Shown here one piece after another: positions 36,373-44,976 of a stretch of DNA of 64,000 bases. The notes below the pieces were generated by a model, which saw only the letters and a program-made list of their open reading frames with translations, was not told the DNA's origin and ran no database searches. The translations under genes and the position numbers were made by a program. This DNA is from Peribacillus alkalitolerans (lineage in GTDB: Bacteria > Bacillota > Bacilli > Bacillales > DSM-1321): NCBI RefSeq assembly GCF_010882125.1, contig NZ_JAAGVZ010000004.1, positions 124,001 to 188,000 on the forward strand, written 5' to 3'. Positions within the stretch are counted from its first letter, which is position 1. The number at the start of each line of letters is the position of its first letter.

Positions 36373-36552
36373 CATACACCCCCTGAATACTTCTGAATTT
36401 TCTAATATTTTATCACACAATCGAAGATGATGTTAGAAAAACCGACCAGGGTCTGACCCATTGGTGTACACAAAAAAAGACTGACAAAACGTAATGCAAA
36501 GGCACCTTCGAGATACCTTTCACTAAAGTGTGTCAATCTTAATTTATATTAA

Positions 36553-37104
36553 TTATTTTCGTTTGCGCCAAATGAATAAACCTATGATTAACACAGGAAT
36601 ACCCAGCCACCAATAAAAGGGGGGAGCTTCAATTTCCCTCTCAAGATCCACATGTTTAGTGGGTGTTTTTCCTTCACCAAGAATGGATAAATCTTCTGTT
36701 GCAGATGTTAATTCTGCAGTCCTATCGCAAATTCCTGTGGATAATACATTGTCTCCATACAATGAGGATTCATTGGCATACACAAAATATTCTATTCCTT
36801 TAACGAATTCGTACCCGCAATCTCCTCCGCCTTGACCTGTGGCAATAATGATTTGTGACTCATTTGTTCCTTTCCACGTTTTCGATACTTCGAAAAGAAC
36901 GGATTTCGTGATGTAACCACTTATACTTTTATTTTCTTTAATATCTTTAACCACTCCACTAAAAACCAGCTTTGATCGGTTGAACTCACTCTCTACACTC
37001 GGTCGCTCTGCACATGAGCAAGCCGAAGCAGGCGATGGAATCGCTACGATAAACATACTTACGACCATACAAAATAAGACAAGTACATGAAGCCATTTAC
37101 TCAT
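36553..37104 (-). CDS. Secreted TIMP/netrin-like protein with C-terminal membrane anchor
   Basis: About 183 aa. Signal peptide MSKWLHVLVLF...SPASA is followed at once by CSCAERPSVESEFNRSKLVFSGVV, the mature N-terminus typical of tissue-inhibitor-of-metalloprotease (NTR) domains, with further Cys at GGGDCGYEF and STGICDRT for disulfides. A single membrane span with basic tail (WWLGIPVLIIGLFIWRKRK) closes it. ATG chosen after GAGGTG. Bacterial relatives are widespread, with unknown roles. It has its own short unit upstream of the thiamine operon end. Confidence 0.75.
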   Translation of the reverse strand: MSKWLHVLVLFCMVVSMFIVAIPSPASACSCAERPSVESEFNRSKLVFSGVVKDIKENKSISGYITKSVLFEVSKTWKGTNESQIIIATGQGGGDCGYEFVKGIEYFVYANESSLYGDNVLSTGICDRTAELTSATEDLSILGEGKTPTKHVDLEREIEAPPFYWWLGIPVLIIGLFIWRKRK

Positions 37105-37161
37105 TATTCTCACCTCAAAATTATTGACGTGAAGAATATTCAATATGTTTCAGTTGATTGA

Positions 37162-37932
37162 TTACAAATGATAAAAGTTAATCGTATTTCTGTATATGAT
37201 GTCTGAGACAGTTTGTAAAGGCATACGCTTTAGTTCCGCAACCTTATCTATAGTGTGAATCATCATATCCGGATTTGTCATCCTACCTTCAAAGGGGCCT
37301 TCAAATGGCCAAGGTCCATCTGTTTCAATCATTAAGAGTTCGATTGGGTACCTACATACAAGATCTTGTATTTCCTTTTCATAACATACATCCGGTGTAA
37401 TAGACACATGAAAGCCATTGTTAATCATTCTCTCGATGGTTTTTGAATCTCCTTTAAACCAATGAAAATGAGCCTTGGTAATCGAATGTTTTTCCAAGAG
37501 ACCGCATACGACTGGAGCATCTTCATATACAGCATGGAGAATGACTGGCTTATCTGTCTTTTTGGCAAATATAATAAAATGCTCAAGCAATTCTATATAC
37601 TTTGGCATATCAACTGGCCTCCCTTCCAATCTTCGATAATAAGGAAGTCCGACTTCACCTACTGCCACCATCTCACTTTGATGCTGTTCCATCCACTTGA
37701 ATAACTTTTCGATTTCCTTTTCTGTTAGAAGATCTTGTTCCGGATGGAAACCGAATGCAGCCTTAATTCTCGAATCAACCTTAGAAAGCGCCTTGTTCCG
37801 CTCACAAGATGCTAAGTCCATCGATACTGAGATCAGAGCATCGACACCTGAATGCTCTAACCCGCTTAAAATAAGGTTTTGTTGAACTCTATCATATTTA
37901 TCAAAATGAATATGGCTATCTATTAACCTCAT
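37162..37932 (-). CDS. TatD-family metal-dependent hydrolase in the thiamine operon
   Basis: Amidohydrolase of 256 aa with SHIHFD (two His ligands), VGEVGLPY (Glu), VILHAVYED, AHFHWF and MIETDGPWPF (Asp), all expected metal ligands of the TatD group. It starts 1 base after thiZ, so it is the last gene of the TPP-controlled operon. TatD proteins are usually nucleases, but here a role in processing an imported thiamine degradation product is plausible, taking the place of YlmB in other Bacilli. That role is inference only. Confidence 0.85.
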   Translation of the reverse strand: MRLIDSHIHFDKYDRVQQNLILSGLEHSGVDALISVSMDLASCERNKALSKVDSRIKAAFGFHPEQDLLTEKEIEKLFKWMEQHQSEMVAVGEVGLPYYRRLEGRPVDMPKYIELLEHFIIFAKKTDKPVILHAVYEDAPVVCGLLEKHSITKAHFHWFKGDSKTIERMINNGFHVSITPDVCYEKEIQDLVCRYPIELLMIETDGPWPFEGPFEGRMTNPDMMIHTIDKVAELKRMPLQTVSDIIYRNTINFYHL

Positions 37933-37933
37933 A

Positions 37934-38680
37934 TCAGTTCCCCTTAACTTTATTTGTGGTTAATAACGAATAAAGCTCGCGTTTCAATTCAAGGCATTCC
38001 TTACCTAGCAGCAATTCCTTGGACCGGGGTCTTGGAAAAGGCACGGTTACTTCATGGATTATGCTCGCTGGCTTACTAGATAAAACTATTATTCGGTCCG
38101 ATAAAAAAATCGCTTCTTCCATGCTATGAGTTATGAATAAAACAGACCGTCGATCAGCTTCCCATATCGACAACAACCATTGCTGCATCTCTAACCTTGT
38201 CAATTCATCCAAAGCAGAGAAAGGTTCGTCCAAGCACATGAATGGTTGGGGACTCAATAATGTTCGTAAAAATGCGGCCCTTTGTTTCATACCCCCAGAT
38301 AATTGGTGCGGATAAGCCTGTGCGTATTCACCCAAACCTGCGCGCTCGAGCATTGATTGTGCCTTTTCCTTGTCTACTTGCCCCGAAATCTCAGCCCCTA
38401 ATGCAACGTTTTCCATTATTGTCCGCCAAGGGAGAAGTGCCGGCTGTTGAGGCATATAACTAATATGACCTCTTGAGCCATTCAACGTTATACCTTGTAA
38501 TGAAATGGTTCCTGAATCTGGTTTCAACATGCCACCTATCAAATGGAACAACGTGCTTTTACCACTGCCTGATGGTCCTAAAATCGACACAAATTCCCCA
38601 TCATTCACTTCAAGGCTCAAATTTTCAAGGGTATTTTCTTTCCCGTCATATGAAAAATTCAATGAATCAATGTTTAACAC
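37934..38680 (-). CDS. thiZ: Thiamine-precursor ABC ATPase ThiZ
   Basis: ATPase of about 248 aa of the SsuB/TauB type: Walker A GPSGSGKST, signature LSGGMKQRAAFLRTLL, Walker B FMCLDEPFSALD. The start is assigned to the GTG of V/M-LNIDSLNFSYDG, which has AAAGGAGG upstream; the longer frame has none. It overlaps the permease gene by 14 bases. Confidence 0.85.
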   Translation of the reverse strand: MLNIDSLNFSYDGKENTLENLSLEVNDGEFVSILGPSGSGKSTLFHLIGGMLKPDSGTISLQGITLNGSRGHISYMPQQPALLPWRTIMENVALGAEISGQVDKEKAQSMLERAGLGEYAQAYPHQLSGGMKQRAAFLRTLLSPQPFMCLDEPFSALDELTRLEMQQWLLSIWEADRRSVLFITHSMEEAIFLSDRIIVLSSKPASIIHEVTVPFPRPRSKELLLGKECLELKRELYSLLTTNKVKGN

Positions 38681-39446
38681 GTAGTGTGTCCTCCTTTCGA
38701 TTCCAGGAGACGACCATTCGTTCCATAAAAGTGATGGCTGCAAAAAACAGTAGACTCAGTGACATAATGATAAAAATTGCAACAAAAACGCGATCCGTTC
38801 GGAAGGATGAAGAGGCCAGTGTCATATAGACCCCTATCCCTGATTTAGCACCAAGCCATTCAGAAATCACGGCTCCCATGACGCTGTATGTGGCTGATAT
38901 CTTCAAACCTGAAAAAATAAAAGGTAGGGAATTAGGCAGCTCCAATTTCCAGAACCGTTGCTTTTTAGTCGCCCCCATCATATCAAAATAATGCCTCCAT
39001 TCATAAGGGGTTTGACGGAATCCATCCAATGAAGCGACCACCACAGGGAAAAAGCAAACCAGCGTTATCACAATTAGTTTTGGCAATAAGCCAAAACCAA
39101 ACCAAATCACAAGTAACGGTGCAAGAACAATAATTGGGACATTTTGGGATAGAATCAACAATGGGTACACAATATCCTTTGCGAAAGGGAATAAATGAAG
39201 GATAACCGCCATACTCCAACCAACGAAACTCCCTATTACAAGACCAATAACCGCCAAACGTATAGTGGACCATAAATGTTCCTGCAATCCACCAAATGCA
39301 ATAATGCCTTCTTTAAAAATGGCAGTTGGAGAAGGGAGTAGCCAAGGTTCAATGTTAAGAACCCTAACTGATAATTCCCAAATGATAAACAAAATGATAA
39401 AAAGGAAGAAGGATAAGCCCTTCTTCCACACATTACTCCTGATCAT
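38667..39446 (-). CDS. thiX: Thiamine-precursor ABC permease ThiX
   Basis: Membrane subunit of 259 aa, six spans, of the SsuC/TauC family. The EAA loop appears as FDMMGATKKQRFWKLELPNSLPFIFSGLKISATYSVMGAVISEW. It overlaps the thiamine-binding protein gene by 4 bases (ATGA type), indicating coupling. Confidence 0.87.
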   Translation of the reverse strand: MIRSNVWKKGLSFFLFIILFIIWELSVRVLNIEPWLLPSPTAIFKEGIIAFGGLQEHLWSTIRLAVIGLVIGSFVGWSMAVILHLFPFAKDIVYPLLILSQNVPIIVLAPLLVIWFGFGLLPKLIVITLVCFFPVVVASLDGFRQTPYEWRHYFDMMGATKKQRFWKLELPNSLPFIFSGLKISATYSVMGAVISEWLGAKSGIGVYMTLASSSFRTDRVFVAIFIIMSLSLLFFAAITFMERMVVSWNRKEDTLRVKH

Positions 39447-39727
39447 GCTCTGTACTTTTCCGTTAATGTACCCATAGTGATGCCAGTTGGCTGATACAAG
39501 ATTTTCACTTGTGTAATGACGTTTGGAGACCCTAACTCTATCATTCTCTTATTCATTTTCTCCAAAATAGCAAGTAATTCCGAGAGCTCCCCCTCCATCG
39601 TCGTTTCAAGGGGATGCACCTCATATTTCACTCCTGACTCGTGGATGACAGCAATAGCCTCATCTACTAAAGGAATGACATTTTCCGCTTTTGGAATGAT
39701 TTGCACACTCATTAAAGTACTAGCCAT
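39443..39727 (-). CDS. Thiamine-binding protein (MTH1187/YkoF-type)
   Basis: Soluble protein of about 94 aa: MASTLMSVQIIPKAENVIPLVDEAIAVI, then GVKYEVHPLETTMEG and ITQVKILYQPT, the ferredoxin-like fold of the MTH1187 family that binds thiamine or hydroxymethylpyrimidine. The start is the ATG after AGGAGAG, 8 bases upstream. In many Firmicutes this small protein lies within ThiXYZ or Yko operons. Confidence 0.85.
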   Translation of the reverse strand: MASTLMSVQIIPKAENVIPLVDEAIAVIHESGVKYEVHPLETTMEGELSELLAILEKMNKRMIELGSPNVITQVKILYQPTGITMGTLTEKYRA

Positions 39728-39740
39728 ATCGTTCACTCTC

Positions 39741-40736
39741 CTATTTTGGTAAAAATTCGTTTGTAAATGCCTTCTCCGGATCAAACTCACCTTCTAGAAG
39801 TTTGTTCTCCGTCATCCAATCTGCGTAATTTTTCCATACCTCATGCTTTTGCTCACCCCAACGTGGTGCATCATCTTGATATTTAGGCGCTAACCATTCT
39901 TGGCTTTTCTTTACTAGTTCAGTATCTAAGTCAGGAGCACCTTTCAATAAAATATCAGCAGCTTCTGATGGATTATCAATCGCAAACTGATACCCTTTTG
40001 AAGCCGCATGGACGAAGGCTTTCACTGTCTCAGGGTTATCGCTAATCATCTTCTCATTCGTTGCAAGCACCGGTGTATAGTAATCTAATTTATCTGAGTA
40101 GTCGGTTAGGTAGACCATATTGATTTTTTCGTTGCGTAGCTCAGATTCCACACCTGTCCAACCGTAATAAATCCATGCAAAATCGATATCTCTTTTAACA
40201 GAAGTAAAGAAATCGCTGTCTCCAGTGCTGACGATTTCTACTTTATTGACGTCTGCGTTTTCTGTTTTCATGAGGGAATCAATGACTGCCTTTTCAACTG
40301 GTGATCCCCAGCCACCATAAGTTTTACCTTCAAAATCCTTTGGTGAAGCAATATTTTTAGCAACTGGTGATGCAAAGCCTGAAGTATTATGCTGGATAAC
40401 TGCAGCTAAAGAAACTAGAGGAACTCCTTGCACTCGTGCCTGTGTTATACTTTCCTGATAGCTTACACCGAACTCAGACTTCCCAGAAGCAACAAGCTGA
40501 TCCGCTCCAGCCTCACCTGGCATAATAATTTCAACGTCCAAGCCTTCCTCTTCAAAATATCCTTTTTCCTTTGCCACATATAAACCTGTATGATTTGTAT
40601 TTGGCGTCCAATCAAGGACAACGGATACCTTTTCTAAATCCTTTATATCTTTGCCTTCTTTTTCTTTACTTGAATTGTCTGCAGTACAGCCAGTTAACAA
40701 ACTAGCAGCAAGGACAAGTGATAACCATTTCTTCAT
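39741..40736 (-). CDS. thiY: Thiamine-precursor substrate-binding lipoprotein ThiY
   Basis: NMT1/THI5-like binding protein of about 331 aa. Lipobox LLTGC at residues 13-17; then VSVVLDWTPNTNHTGLYVAKEKGYFEEEGLDVEI, the pyrimidine-precursor-binding signature (WTPNTNH), and GWGSPVEKAVIDSLM. Start ATG has GGAGG 7 bases upstream. It probably binds formylaminopyrimidine or hydroxymethylpyrimidine. First gene after the TPP riboswitch. Confidence 0.9.
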   Translation of the reverse strand: MKKWLSLVLAASLLTGCTADNSSKEKEGKDIKDLEKVSVVLDWTPNTNHTGLYVAKEKGYFEEEGLDVEIIMPGEAGADQLVASGKSEFGVSYQESITQARVQGVPLVSLAAVIQHNTSGFASPVAKNIASPKDFEGKTYGGWGSPVEKAVIDSLMKTENADVNKVEIVSTGDSDFFTSVKRDIDFAWIYYGWTGVESELRNEKINMVYLTDYSDKLDYYTPVLATNEKMISDNPETVKAFVHAASKGYQFAIDNPSEAADILLKGAPDLDTELVKKSQEWLAPKYQDDAPRWGEQKHEVWKNYADWMTENKLLEGEFDPEKAFTNEFLPK

Positions 40737-40827
40737 ATGTATTCCTCCATTGATAGATTGGAAGCCCATAGTAATGCCGGAACCGTTCTTCATTGGGCAA
40801 GTCTTTCAGAAAAAACTCTTTTGAAAT

Positions 40828-40858
40828 ACAAAAAACGCCCGATGACAGAATCGGACGT
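40828..40858 (-). terminator. Riboswitch-controlled terminator
   Basis: Minus strand CGTCCGAT / ATCGGGCG stem followed by T6, between the TPP aptamer and thiY. It is the expression platform for transcription attenuation. Confidence 0.8.
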
Positions 40859-40880
40859 AAACATACAAAAAACGTAATTA

Positions 40881-40978
40881 TATGTTCCCTCCGCTGGCAT
40901 CAACCAGATCAGGTTCTAAGAGTCAGCATCTTATGGACGCTATCTCAGCCGACAACATCGGCCCCCCTACATGTTTGT
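40881..40978 (-). promoter_or_regulatory. TPP riboswitch (THI element)
   Basis: On the minus strand the conserved CTGAGATAG core follows GGGGGGCCGATGTTGTCGG, and ACCTGATCTGG and the TGCCAGCGGAGGGAA closing segment follow. These are the two halves of the thiamine pyrophosphate aptamer. It controls the thiY-thiX-thiZ-tatD operon. Confidence 0.95.
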
Positions 40979-40998
40979 TACTCATGAACTTCATTAGT

Positions 40999-41007
40999 AT
41001 TATAGCA
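40999..41007 (-). promoter_or_regulatory. Extended -10 promoter of the thiamine operon
   Basis: TGCTATAAT on the minus strand, 20-30 bases before the aptamer. No good -35 is seen, as is usual for extended -10 promoters. Confidence 0.55.
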
Positions 41008-41110
41008 GAAAGTTTTACAAATCAAATAAATTTTTATAATTGAAACGAATTCGTCAGAAAAGACTACAATCATATAAGCATGTTATGATTACAAAAAAGG
41101 AGGTAATATC

Positions 41111-41674
41111 ATGAGTAATTTACGTTCTTGGTTTGAAAAGGGCATGACACACGATGACTATGTCACTAGTATGACTGTACATAAAGAAAACCTACAAAAG
41201 GTGTATGATGAATACTCGGTATCAGAAGGTAGTAAGCTATCACTTTCCAAATTGAAGGATCGAAATATTGCTGCTATCGTCCTGACAGCTGACTGGTGTG
41301 GGGATGCAATGATGAATGTTCCTATTTTCAAAAAGCTTGGTGATATTGCAGGTATTGAACCACGATACTTAATCCGTGATGAGAATTTAGAGTTAATGGA
41401 TCAATACTTAACGAATGGAACAGCACGTTCGATTCCCATTTTCATTTTCATAGATGAAAACGGTCATGAAATCGGCAAATGGGGCCCGCGTGCTCCTGAA
41501 GTGCAATCAGTAGTCGAAGAAATTAAAACTGGTATGCCTGACAAAGAGGACCCTGCATTCAAAGAGGCTTTTAAAGCATTCGTCGAAAAAATATCTGCCC
41601 TCTTTACTACTGATCTAGAGTTATGGAGTGCTGTTGAAAAAGACATGGTACACACATTAACTGAAATGAAATAA
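41111..41674 (+). CDS. Thioredoxin-fold protein with a single active-site Cys
   Basis: Protein of 187 aa. The central thioredoxin-like region has AAIVLTADWCGDAMMNVPIF, where the usual CxxC reads WCGDA with one Cys, and the cis-Pro motif ARSIPIFIFID. This is typical of a conserved Bacilli family of thioredoxin-like proteins; with one Cys it cannot act as a normal disulfide reductase. The ATG follows GGAGG. Monocistronic, ending at a shared terminator. Confidence 0.8.
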   Translation: MSNLRSWFEKGMTHDDYVTSMTVHKENLQKVYDEYSVSEGSKLSLSKLKDRNIAAIVLTADWCGDAMMNVPIFKKLGDIAGIEPRYLIRDENLELMDQYLTNGTARSIPIFIFIDENGHEIGKWGPRAPEVQSVVEEIKTGMPDKEDPAFKEAFKAFVEKISALFTTDLELWSAVEKDMVHTLTEMK

Positions 41675-41770
41675 TTAGTCCTTAGCTAACACAAGGCTTA
41701 TCGCCTCGATTGTCAAGATGATTCTCATTTCAAGCTACTTCTTGGCTCTTGATCCAAGCTATCTGTTAAT

Positions 41771-41810
41771 AAATGAGAGACCCACTTAAATTAAAAGGGG
41801 TCTCTCATTT
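41771..41810. terminator. Shared terminator between thioredoxin-like gene and ybaK
   Basis: Stem AAATGAGAGACCC / GGGTCTCTCATTT, useful in both directions. Confidence 0.85.
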
Positions 41811-41822
41811 TATTGAATAAGT

Positions 41823-42299
41823 TCACTTTGTCAAATCCACAACTTGACCCTTAATTACTTTAACTAAATCGTCGATTTTCAATTCAATTTGAACTCCAAT
41901 ATTGCCACCACTGACAATTATGGTATCAAGTGCTTTAGCACTTTCATCAATGAATGTTGGAAATAGTTTTTTCATCCCAATTGGAGAGCAGCCACCTCGT
42001 ATATATCCTGTTACTTTTAGTATATCCTTAACAAGAATCATTTCGACTTTCTTTTCTCCCACAGCCTTTGCCGCCTTTTTCAAATCCAGTTCTGTCTCTA
42101 CAGGAATAACAAATACATAATTTCCCTTACTAGAACCTTGGGAAACAAGCGTTTTATAGACTACCTCTTCTTTTCTTCCAATCTTTTGTGCAACAGAAAC
42201 GCCATCAATTTTTCCATCGTCAGCTCTATACGTCATCATTTCATATGATATTTTTTCTTTATCTAAAATCCGCATAGCATTTGTTTTTACTTTTTTCAT
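41823..42299 (-). CDS. ybaK: Cys-tRNA(Pro)/Cys-tRNA(Cys) deacylase YbaK
   Basis: Trans-editing enzyme of 158 aa that removes cysteine wrongly attached to tRNA(Pro). It has the YbaK/EbsC fold with the conserved Lys in VVYKTLVSQG, LKKAAKAVG and the loop GYIRGGCSPIGMKK characteristic of YbaK. Full length; ATG with GGAG-type site upstream. Single-gene unit. Confidence 0.92.
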   Translation of the reverse strand: MKKVKTNAMRILDKEKISYEMMTYRADDGKIDGVSVAQKIGRKEEVVYKTLVSQGSSKGNYVFVIPVETELDLKKAAKAVGEKKVEMILVKDILKVTGYIRGGCSPIGMKKLFPTFIDESAKALDTIIVSGGNIGVQIELKIDDLVKVIKGQVVDLTK

Positions 42300-42504
42300 G
42301 TTTATCTCCTTGTCAGATATCGATGAAATAAGTATACATTAGAAATCTTAGCTAGCGCCAAGCTTTAGCACTGGGGAACCGCCTATTTGCACTTATATTT
42401 TAATCCTAAGATTGGCAACGAAGCCGACTTACTTCTTTGCCGCCAATTTATATTTTCTAAAGTGAAAAATAATGGCTCGGCTCTATATTACGGTCCAAAA
42501 GAAA

Positions 42505-42526
42505 AAGAGCTGCAATGACAGCTCTT
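42505..42526 (-). terminator. Terminator of the 48-aa protein gene
   Basis: Stem AAGAGCTG / CAGCTCTT followed on the minus strand by a T-rich tract; it overlaps the stop codon. Confidence 0.85.
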
Positions 42527-42671
42527 AATTAATAATATAAGGGTTTCCACCAATAAACTTTCTCATTTCATCCGTAATTTGAAACGAATCCTGATTAGTC
42601 ACTTCATCCTTTACTTCGTAATTCCCTTGCATACTTCCGTCATAATGAATGGGTTTTTGATCCATAGTCAT
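42525..42671 (-). CDS. 48-aa small acidic protein
   Basis: Starts MTMDQKPIHYDGSMQGNYEV and ends ITDEMRKFIGGNPYIIN. Soluble, acidic, no signals. Ribosome site AGGAGAGGTG precedes the ATG, a terminator overlaps the stop, and it is 36 bases after azoR on the same strand, so probably co-transcribed. No family recognised. Confidence 0.65.
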   Translation of the reverse strand: MTMDQKPIHYDGSMQGNYEVKDEVTNQDSFQITDEMRKFIGGNPYIIN

Positions 42672-42706
42672 CACCTCTCCTATATATGGAAATTATACCA
42701 TTATTT

Positions 42707-43342
42707 TTAAAAAGTATGAGCAAAATCTTTAGCACGTGCTATAGCATTTTCCTTTATTTCTTGCGCTTTATCTGGCATCGCAGCATGCCCTTCCACAAAT
42801 AAACCTTCAAACGATGGAACACCATAGAATTGCATAATTACCTGCAAATACCTGTGACCCATTTCCATTGCAGCTGCTGGTCCTTCTGAATAGATTCCGC
42901 CACGCGCTTGAATATGTAAGGCTTTTTTATTGGTTAAAAGTCCAACTGGCCCTTCAGCAGTGTATTTAAATGTTTTTCCCGCTACAGAAACAGAGTCAAT
43001 ATATGCCTTTAGGATTGGTGGGAATGAAAAATTCCATAACGGCGTTACAAACACATATTTATCTGCAGCAATAAATTGTTCACATAACTGGGAAAGACGT
43101 CCGACTTTCGCTTGTTCTTCAGCTGAAAGTTCTTCAAACCCCTTCCCACCTTGTAGTTTCCCCCATCCGCTAAAAACATCTACATCTATATGTGGAATAT
43201 TCTCCTTATAAAGATCAAGGTGAACTACTTCATCTGTGGGATTCAACTCTTTGTAAGTATCAATAAACGCTTTTCCTACTGCCATACTGTATGATACGGC
43301 ATCATCATGTGGGTGTGCAGTAATATAAAGAACCTGTGCCAT
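42707..43342 (-). CDS. azoR: FMN-dependent NADH-azoreductase
   Basis: Flavodoxin-fold quinone/azo reductase of 211 aa. FMN-binding segments are [19 protein letters not shown] at the N-terminus and [18 protein letters not shown] (the PxWNFxxP motif), followed by the ARGGIYSEG loop. Bacilli often have several copies used against quinone and electrophile stress. Co-oriented with the small acidic gene. Confidence 0.93.
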   Translation of the reverse strand: MAQVLYITAHPHDDAVSYSMAVGKAFIDTYKELNPTDEVVHLDLYKENIPHIDVDVFSGWGKLQGGKGFEELSAEEQAKVGRLSQLCEQFIAADKYVFVTPLWNFSFPPILKAYIDSVSVAGKTFKYTAEGPVGLLTNKKALHIQARGGIYSEGPAAAMEMGHRYLQVIMQFYGVPSFEGLFVEGHAAMPDKAQEIKENAIARAKDFAHTF

Positions 43343-43504
43343 TCTATTTCTCCTTTTTGTTTGATTTTCACAATAACTAATATTCTCCTATTCACCCTTA
43401 AATAATCCTGTTGATCATAAGATATGGACATAAACCTTTTTCATACCTTAAACATACCTATATAAATGAAGGTTCAAATTTTCCAATCAAAGGAGATGTC
43501 CTTT

Positions 43505-43981
43505 TTGTATCCTTACTATTATTATCGTGTGAATAATTGGGAACAGGTTTTATCTTTGTTGCACAAAAGTTTATATGCCGAAGAAATGGTATGTTCCATG
43601 AGTAGTGAGCTTTTTCATATCCCTCAAACTAAGGATTTAAAAGGAAATGCTGAGATGCATGAACATCTTGTCCACGCTACCTATCACCGAGTATCAGCAG
43701 TGGGTTCAGCACAGAGGCTTGTCAATGGAGAACAACAACCAACCATTACTGCAACTCTTGTAGCATGTATCATTAATGCTGAAAATCGGGATAAAAAAGT
43801 AAGAGAAGGTTTACACACAATGGAGGAAAATGTAGTTCCTGAGTACAAGTCATTTGTCCGGATGATTATTAGATGGCAGGAACAAACGGAATCCTACTTA
43901 AAACAAGCTAAAGAAGCATTAATTGCCATGGGTGTTTCATTTCCATCAAGTAGTGAGGCCCAGAGTGGGTATTCTTATTAG
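43505..43981 (+). CDS. Helical protein of unknown function, about 158 aa
   Basis: Protein beginning YPYYYYRVNNWEQVLSLLHKSLYAEE with long helices throughout, two with His/Glu residues (EMHEHLVHATYHRVSAVG, GLHTMEENVVPEYKSFVRMII), which suggests a ferritin-like or coat-type four-helix bundle. The start is taken as TTG, 9 bases after AAAGGAG; an in-frame ATG at 43466 has no ribosome site. A terminator follows. I do not recognise a family. Confidence 0.6.
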   Translation: MYPYYYYRVNNWEQVLSLLHKSLYAEEMVCSMSSELFHIPQTKDLKGNAEMHEHLVHATYHRVSAVGSAQRLVNGEQQPTITATLVACIINAENRDKKVREGLHTMEENVVPEYKSFVRMIIRWQEQTESYLKQAKEALIAMGVSFPSSSEAQSGYSY

Positions 43982-44011
43982 AAAGGTTGGTTTTAATACC
44001 AATCTTTTTTG
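43982..44011 (+). terminator. Terminator of the helical-protein gene
   Basis: Stem AGGTTGGT / ACCAATCT then T6. Confidence 0.75.
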
Positions 44012-44019
44012 TATAAAAA

Positions 44020-44062
44020 AGAAAAGGCAGCCCAGTAGCCAAAGACTACAGTGCTACCTCCA
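44020..44062 (-). terminator. Terminator of the MerR-family regulator gene
   Basis: Minus strand outer stem GGTAGC / GCTGCC with an inner TGTAG / CTACT-type stem, followed by TTTTCTTTTTT. Confidence 0.7.
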
Positions 44063-44072
44063 TTAATAAAAC

Positions 44073-44837
44073 TTAACTCTTAAAACCTGTATAAATGTGG
44101 ATTGCATCTCTCAGGAATTCTGCTGTGCCAGGTTGCTCTTTATCATAGTATGCCTTAAACCTTTCATCATCTACATACATTTGAGCAAGTCCTGCGTGTG
44201 CCTCTTTGCTGTACTCGCTCCAGTAAAATGTTAGCCACTTTTTATGCAAATCTGCTGCTTTTTGGGCAATATCGCTAGCAGGGTCGCCTTTTTTGAATGC
44301 TTCCGCTATTGTCTCAGTTACTTCATTTGCTAGACGAGTGACCTCCTCATGCTGCTCCTTGGTCATATTTTTTACCTTTTCATTGCTATTATTAACAGCA
44401 TCGTCCCCATACTTTTCACGAATTTCTTTACCATATTTCTTTTCGTTATCATCTATCATTTTTTGCTTAAAGCCTTCAAACTTTTCTTTATCTGACATTG
44501 TAATTCTCCCTTCAGTTAAGGCAATTGATTTCTCCACATTAGCAATCAACAAATCCAACTGATTTCTTTTGTCCAGGAGTTTTTCACGATGTTCTTTAAG
44601 TGCTTCGGCACCATTAAAGGAAGGGGCAGTCACGATTTCTTTGATTTTTTCTAAACTGAGCCCTAGTTCTCTGAAGAATAATATTTGTTGTAGCCTATCC
44701 ACTTCTGCCTGACCGTAGATTCGGTATCCTGAAGAGTTCATTCTTGCCGGCTTAAGAATGCCAATCTCATCATAATATCGAAGCGTTCTGTTACTGATCC
44801 CTGCTAACTGGCCTAACTTCTGCACTGTATATTCCAT
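44073..44837 (-). CDS. MerR-family regulator with TipAS drug-binding domain (Mta-like)
   Basis: Protein of about 254 aa: a MerR DNA-binding domain (YTVQKLGQLAGISNRTLRYYDEIGILKPARMNSSGYRIYG), a coiled-coil dimer helix, then the TipAS domain (about 140-254; HKKWLTFYWSEYSKEAHAGLAQMYVDDERFKAYYD), which binds multidrug-type ligands. This matches B. subtilis Mta and Streptomyces TipAL. The ATG follows AGGAGGTG. Its own promoter has the 19-bp spacer and dyad of MerR-controlled genes, so it probably autoregulates. Confidence 0.9.
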   Translation of the reverse strand: MEYTVQKLGQLAGISNRTLRYYDEIGILKPARMNSSGYRIYGQAEVDRLQQILFFRELGLSLEKIKEIVTAPSFNGAEALKEHREKLLDKRNQLDLLIANVEKSIALTEGRITMSDKEKFEGFKQKMIDDNEKKYGKEIREKYGDDAVNNSNEKVKNMTKEQHEEVTRLANEVTETIAEAFKKGDPASDIAQKAADLHKKWLTFYWSEYSKEAHAGLAQMYVDDERFKAYYDKEQPGTAEFLRDAIHIYTGFKS

Positions 44838-44859
44838 CTTTTCACCTCCTGACAACTTT

Positions 44860-44890
44860 ACTGTACACCTTTACGCAGCGTTAAGGTCAA
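44860..44890 (-). promoter_or_regulatory. MerR-type 19-bp-spacer promoter with dyad operator
   Basis: TTGACC and TACAGT separated by 19 bases; the spacer holds the near-perfect inverted repeat CCTTAACG-CTG-CGTAAAGG (44868-44886). It precedes the Mta-like gene. Confidence 0.75.
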
Positions 44891-44902
44891 TACATATTTA
44901 AT

Positions 44903-44943
44903 AAAAAAAAGCTTCTTTGAGCCCATTTTCACTCAAGAAGCTT
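44903..44943 (-). terminator. Terminator of the 51-aa gene
   Basis: Stem AAGCTTCTTGAG / CTCAAAGAAGCTT followed on the minus strand by T8. Confidence 0.85.
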
Positions 44944-44976
44944 ATTCATGGCTTTCTCCATATTATTTCACCAATT

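Noticed and set aside
36421-36552. Short repeat-like GGTCTGACCC stretch upstream of the BTAD regulator
   Set aside because: Too short and with no second copy seen; not enough to call an element.
41686-42470. Two intergenic stretches starting TTAGCTA that look loosely alike (41686 and 42349)
   Set aside because: Similarity is limited to the first dozen bases; they do not match repeat family A or B.
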